Of a stretch of 10,608 nucleotides of DNA, positions 7,207 through 10,608 are shown one piece after another. Both the position numbers and the translations under genes were made by a program. Below the pieces are notes generated by a model. It was given only the letters and a program-made list of their open reading frames with translations. It was not told the DNA's origin and searched no databases. Position 1 is the first letter of the stretch; each line of letters starts with the position of its first letter. The stretch is from Desulfoprunum sp. (GTDB lineage: Bacteria > Desulfobacterota > Desulfobulbia > Desulfobulbales > Desulfocapsaceae): positions 1 through 10,608 of the forward strand of contig JAUYSF010000256.1 in assembly GCA_030696435.1 (NCBI GenBank), in the 5' to 3' direction.

Positions 7207-8097
7207 ATGACACTCGAGCTTTTCATTCAGTATCTGGCGGCCGGCATCACCTACGGCAGCATTTATGCCATTGTCGCCATCGGCTTCAATATCATTTATA
7301 ACACCACCGGCATCATCAATTTCGCCCAGGGCGAGTTTGTCATGTTGGGCGGCATGCTGTCCATCACCCTACTTGATTTCCTGCCCCTGCCCCTGGCGAT
7401 AGCTCTGGCAGTCGCGTTGACCATGTGTATCGGGGCGGCCATTGAAATAGTCTTCATCCGCTGGCTAAAGAACCCCGGCGTCCTGCGGATGATCATCATC
7501 ACCATAGGTCTCTCCATCCTCATCCGTGAAGCTGCTCTGCATATCTGGGGTGATAATGTCCGGGCGCTGCCCTATTTTATCGGTAATGAGATCACCAGCA
7601 TCCCGGTATTGGGGGCCAGGATCTCGCCCCAGGTCCTCTGGGTGATCGCGACCTGCGGCCTGATGGTCATTTGCCTGAGCCTGTTTTTCAAGGCGACTTC
7701 GGTCGGTCGGGAGATGCGGGCCTGCGCTGCCAACCGCACGGCCGCCATCCTCTGCGGCATAGACACCAAGAACATGGTGACATTTTCCTTTATCCTGAGC
7801 GCCGGCATCGGTGCCCTGGCAGGGGCCGTGATGTCACCGATCACCTATACCCAGTATGATATTGGTACTGGGCTGGCCATCAAGGGCTTTACGGTGGCGA
7901 TTCTCGGCGGGCTCGGTAATTCTCCGGGTGCGGTGGCTGCGGGCCTTCTGCTCGGCATTATTGAGGCCTTTTCGGTATCGATTGTGCCCCTGGCCTTTCA
8001 GGATGCCATCGCCATTGCCATACTACTGGTTATCCTTTTTGTCAGACCACATGGTCTTTTCGGCTCCAGCACGACCGCCGGCCTGAAGGAGTATTAG
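7207..8097 (+). CDS. livH: Branched-chain amino acid ABC transporter permease, LivH type
   Basis: The 296-residue inner-membrane protein is hydrophobic throughout, with about eight membrane segments. It starts in the usual LivH way: LAAGITYGSIYAIVAIGFNIIYNTTGIINFAQGEFVMLGG. The cytoplasmic coupling segment is around RACAANRTAAILCGIDTKNM (171-190), and the ending FVRPHGLFG (278-286) is also typical. It pairs with the LivM-type permease to form the channel. The start agrees with the family, but no clear Shine-Dalgarno precedes ATG 7207; the upstream bases are GCAGTAGCTTTTT. Its translation may therefore be weak, or depend on something not visible. It lies just after the terminator, so its mRNA must come from readthrough or an unseen promoter. 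The next gene starts 5 bp after its stop. Confidence 0.93.
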   Translation: MTLELFIQYLAAGITYGSIYAIVAIGFNIIYNTTGIINFAQGEFVMLGGMLSITLLDFLPLPLAIALAVALTMCIGAAIEIVFIRWLKNPGVLRMIIITIGLSILIREAALHIWGDNVRALPYFIGNEITSIPVLGARISPQVLWVIATCGLMVICLSLFFKATSVGREMRACAANRTAAILCGIDTKNMVTFSFILSAGIGALAGAVMSPITYTQYDIGTGLAIKGFTVAILGGLGNSPGAVAAGLLLGIIEAFSVSIVPLAFQDAIAIAILLVILFVRPHGLFGSSTTAGLKEY

Positions 8098-8102
8098 AGA
8101 CC

Positions 8103-9182
8103 ATGCGCAATACCCTGGTGCTTCTGCCGCTCGTGGCGCTCATCATCCTGGTTCAGATCCTGGCCGGGTGGACGGACAGTGTATTCTATCTGACCCAGTT
8201 AACCATGTCGGCCTATTACGCCCTGCTGATCATCGGTCTTTGTGTCGTCATGGGCTATGCGGGCCAGATTTCTCTTGGTCATGCCGGCTTTTTTGCCATC
8301 GGCGGCTATCTCTCGGCGGCCCTGACCACCCGCAATCTTGTACCCTACCATGACAACCTGCTGGTGAAGATCCTTGATTCCGCTGGATTTCTCCTGGCCA
8401 GTCAGGATGTCTACGGCGAGCCTCTGCTGGTGGTGACACCGTGGGCAGCCTGCATCGCGGCCATCCTCACGGCAACGCTCATCGCCTTTGTCATCGGCAT
8501 ACCGGTGTTGAAACTTAAAGGCCATTACCTGGCCATGGCGACCCTGGGCTTTGGCATCATCATCTTCCGGGTGGTCCTGGCAAGCGCCTATTTCGGCGAG
8601 GCCGACGGAATCTCCGGGGTCCCCGGTTTCACCTTGCTGCCAGGGCTCACGGTCAGCGGCGACTTCCAGAGCCGGGCTCAGAATTACTACATTGCCTGGG
8701 CCGCACTCCTGATCGGCATGCTGCTCTTACGCCATCTCATCGATTCACGGGTCGGCAGGGCGCTCAGGGCCATCCACAGTTCGCCCGAGGCCGCCGATTC
8801 GATGGGGGTGGACACGGCCCGTTTCAAGCTCTATACCTTTGTCCTCTCGGCCATTTTTGCGGCTCTGGCGGGGGTCCTGCTCACCCATTATAACGGTGGT
8901 ATCGGTCCGTCCGAGGCAAGCGTGATGAAATCGGTACGCTATGTCGCCATCGTGGCGGTGGGCGGTATGGCCAATCTCTGGGGGGCGCTGATTATGGGGG
9001 TTGTCCTGAATTTCCTCTCCCTGCGCGGGGTTTTTGGCTCTTATGACGATGCGGTGTTCGGCCTGATCCTGGTCCTCATCATGCTCTTTGCCCCGAATGG
9101 TATCCTGAGTCTGCACTTCGGTCTACTGCGGCAACGGATCATGATGTTCTGCCGGAAAGGCCCGGCCGAGGAGGCAAAGTAG
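8103..9182 (+). CDS. livM: Branched-chain amino acid ABC transporter permease, LivM type
   Basis: The 359-residue inner-membrane protein is the second permease of the transporter. Its marker is GYAGQISLGHAGFFAIGGY (51-69), and later come KGHYLAMATLGFG (139-151), GISGVPG (169-175) and the coupling segment RAIHSSPEAADSMGVD (222-237). The ending LFAPNGIL (328-335) is normal. There is a soluble stretch of about 30 residues (80-112) between the early membrane segments. AAGGAG (8086-8091), inside the end of livH, is 11 nt before the ATG. The livG gene follows after 3 bp, so livM and livG are surely co-transcribed. Confidence 0.94.
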   Translation: MRNTLVLLPLVALIILVQILAGWTDSVFYLTQLTMSAYYALLIIGLCVVMGYAGQISLGHAGFFAIGGYLSAALTTRNLVPYHDNLLVKILDSAGFLLASQDVYGEPLLVVTPWAACIAAILTATLIAFVIGIPVLKLKGHYLAMATLGFGIIIFRVVLASAYFGEADGISGVPGFTLLPGLTVSGDFQSRAQNYYIAWAALLIGMLLLRHLIDSRVGRALRAIHSSPEAADSMGVDTARFKLYTFVLSAIFAALAGVLLTHYNGGIGPSEASVMKSVRYVAIVAVGGMANLWGALIMGVVLNFLSLRGVFGSYDDAVFGLILVLIMLFAPNGILSLHFGLLRQRIMMFCRKGPAEEAK

Positions 9183-9185
9183 AAG

Positions 9186-9959
9186 ATGGCCTTGTTGCGG
9201 GTGGAACAGCTGAGTAAGAAATTCGGTGGCCTGCAGGCGGTGGACAGTGTCTCGTTTGCCCTGCAGGAGGGTTCGATCAAGGCGGTCATCGGCCCGAATG
9301 GCGCCGGCAAGACCACACTGTTCAACCTGATCTCAGGCACCTTGCCGGTCTCGTCAGGTGAGGTCCGCTTTAGGGGCCATGCCATTCAGGGCCTGCGACC
9401 GTATCAGGTGGCCCGCCTGGGGATTGCCAGGACCTTCCAGAATATCAAGATGTTTGCCGGTATGACGGCCCTAGAAAACGTCATGGTCGGCAGACATGTG
9501 CAGAGCAAGGCCGGATTTCTGGCCTCGATGTTCCGTCTACCTGGTTCGCGCAGCGAAGAACGGCAAATCCGCCTGAAATCACTGGAACTCCTCGATCTGC
9601 TCGGAATCGCCGACCATGCCGAGACCGAGGCAACGAGCCTGGCCTTTGGCCAGCAGCGGGCCGTCGAGCTGGCCAGGGCCCTGGCCTTGGAGCCGACCCT
9701 GCTCCTCCTCGATGAACCGGCGGCCGGACTCAATATCTATGAAACGGCCGAGATCGGCAGACTGATCACCAAGATCAGAGACATGGGTATCACGGTCCTG
9801 CTGGTCGAACACGATATGTCGCTCGTCATGGATATCTCAGACGAAATTGTGGTCCTCAGTTTCGGCCAGAAGATCGCCGAAGACGTCCCGACCAAGATTC
9901 AACGCAATCCGGAAGTGATCAAGATCTATCTCGGTGAAGAAACGGCTGGGCAGGTGTAA
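9186..9959 (+). CDS. livG: Branched-chain amino acid ABC transporter ATPase, LivG type
   Basis: The 257-residue cytoplasmic ATPase drives the transporter. Walker A is GPNGAGKT (36-43), the Q-loop is RTFQN (82-86), the signature is LAFGQQR (152-158), Walker B is LLLLDEP (172-178), and the switch His is His209 in VEHDM. The signature has Ala where Ser is common (LSYGQQR), a change also tolerated in other LivG proteins. The C-terminal NPEVIKIYLGEE is the short LivG-type extension. GGAGG (9170-9174), in the end of livM, serves the ATG 11 nt later. It is one of two ATPases; the other follows after 8 bp. Confidence 0.95.
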   Translation: MALLRVEQLSKKFGGLQAVDSVSFALQEGSIKAVIGPNGAGKTTLFNLISGTLPVSSGEVRFRGHAIQGLRPYQVARLGIARTFQNIKMFAGMTALENVMVGRHVQSKAGFLASMFRLPGSRSEERQIRLKSLELLDLLGIADHAETEATSLAFGQQRAVELARALALEPTLLLLDEPAAGLNIYETAEIGRLITKIRDMGITVLLVEHDMSLVMDISDEIVVLSFGQKIAEDVPTKIQRNPEVIKIYLGEETAGQV

Positions 9960-9967
9960 GAGAGAAA

Positions 9968-10608
9968 ATGCTGAGAATACGAAACCTTGAAGCCGGATAT
10001 GGCAAACTGCGGGTCTTAAAGAACATCTCGATGCATGTCAATGCCGGTGAGATCGTCACCATCATCGGGGCCAACGGGGCAGGCAAAACGACCCTGCTTG
10101 CCACCATCGCAGGTCTTATCAGGGCCAGCTCCGGGGCAGTCCGCTTTCAGGAGCAGGAGATTTCCCGGCTGGCGGCCTCGAAGATACCGGGCCTTGGCTG
10201 TGTCATGGTGCCGGAGGGCAGGCAGGTCTTTGCCACGATGACTGTTGAGGAGAACCTCATCCTCGGGGGGCACGTCCGCCAGAATGAAGGGAAAAAGCGC
10301 CTCCTGGCCCTGCTTGACTATCAGTATGAGCTCTTCCCGGTTCTAAAGGAGCGCAAAGACCAGTTCGCCGGTACTCTCTCCGGCGGTGAACAACAGATGC
10401 TGGCCATGGGCCGGGCGTTGATGTCGAAGCCATCACTCGTTATGATGGATGAACCGTCGACCGGCCTGGCCCCGCTCATCGTCCGGGACATTTTTAGAAT
10501 CATTGTCCGATTACGTGAGGAGGGCAATACCGTTCTCCTGGTTGAACAAAACGCCCGGGCTGCTCTCTCCATCGCCGACCGGGGCTATGTCCTTGAGACC
10601 GGCAAGGT
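9968..10608 (+). CDS. livF: Branched-chain amino acid ABC transporter ATPase, LivF type (partial, 3' end outside)
   Basis: 213 residues are visible; the gene runs off the right edge, and LivF is usually about 235 residues, so perhaps 20 are missing. Walker A is GANGAGKT (34-41), VPEGRQVF (81-88) is the LivF hallmark near the Q-loop, the signature is LSGGEQQ (137-143), and Walker B is LVMMDEP (157-163). The switch position is Gln (VEQNA, 192-196), normal for LivF where LivG has His. The ATG is 8 bp after the livG stop, with only a weak purine-rich AAGAGAGAAA before it. It completes the five-component transporter with the binding protein, LivH, LivM and LivG. Confidence 0.95.
   Translation, partial: MLRIRNLEAGYGKLRVLKNISMHVNAGEIVTIIGANGAGKTTLLATIAGLIRASSGAVRFQEQEISRLAASKIPGLGCVMVPEGRQVFATMTVEENLILGGHVRQNEGKKRLLALLDYQYELFPVLKERKDQFAGTLSGGEQQMLAMGRALMSKPSLVMMDEPSTGLAPLIVRDIFRIIVRLREEGNTVLLVEQNARAALSIADRGYVLETGK

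Overview
The window reads as chromosomal DNA from an anaerobic bacterium, most likely a Desulfobacterota/deltaproteobacterial lineage (inference from gene content, tight operon spacing and GC-rich third codon positions, not from a marker gene). Nearly all of it is one metabolic and transport locus, transcribed left to right, with a divergent sensor gene at the left.

Left part (1-1220): a minus-strand fragment that may start a PAS-domain protein lies at the edge. It is followed by a minus-strand CBS-CBS-ACT protein (AcuB-like). An intergenic region of about 300 bp then holds the divergent control region. On the plus strand it contains a TATAAT box, a possible 29-codon leader ORF and three inverted repeats, ending in a good Shine-Dalgarno and a GTG start.

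Centre (1221-5387): iorA and iorB encode the two subunits of indolepyruvate:ferredoxin oxidoreductase. They are followed by a phenylacetate-CoA ligase (paaK-like) and a stand-alone tandem-ACT protein. Spacing is 3-15 bp, so this is one operon. It fits oxidation of arylpyruvates from aromatic amino acids to aryl-acetyl-CoA with ferredoxin reduction, and interconversion of aryl-acetyl-CoA with free arylacetate.

Insert (about 5441-5915): a four-helix-bundle protein of the 23S rRNA intervening-sequence (IVP/S23) family sits between the two halves of the locus. It is flanked by inverted arrays of a 6-bp repeat (ATCGNN x4 on the left, NNCGAT x5 on the right), and the right array is translated as the protein's Asp-X tail. 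It looks like a small acquired unit and is the most unusual thing in the window.

Right part (5975-10608): a complete branched-chain/hydrophobic amino acid ABC transporter in the order binding protein, permease, permease, ATPase, ATPase (livJ-H-M-G-F type); the last gene runs off the right edge. A strong intrinsic terminator lies between the binding-protein gene and the first permease gene and probably sets the excess of binding protein over membrane components. Together, the transporter would import amino acids, Ior and the CoA ligase would process the aromatic ones, and the two ACT proteins are candidate amino acid sensors.
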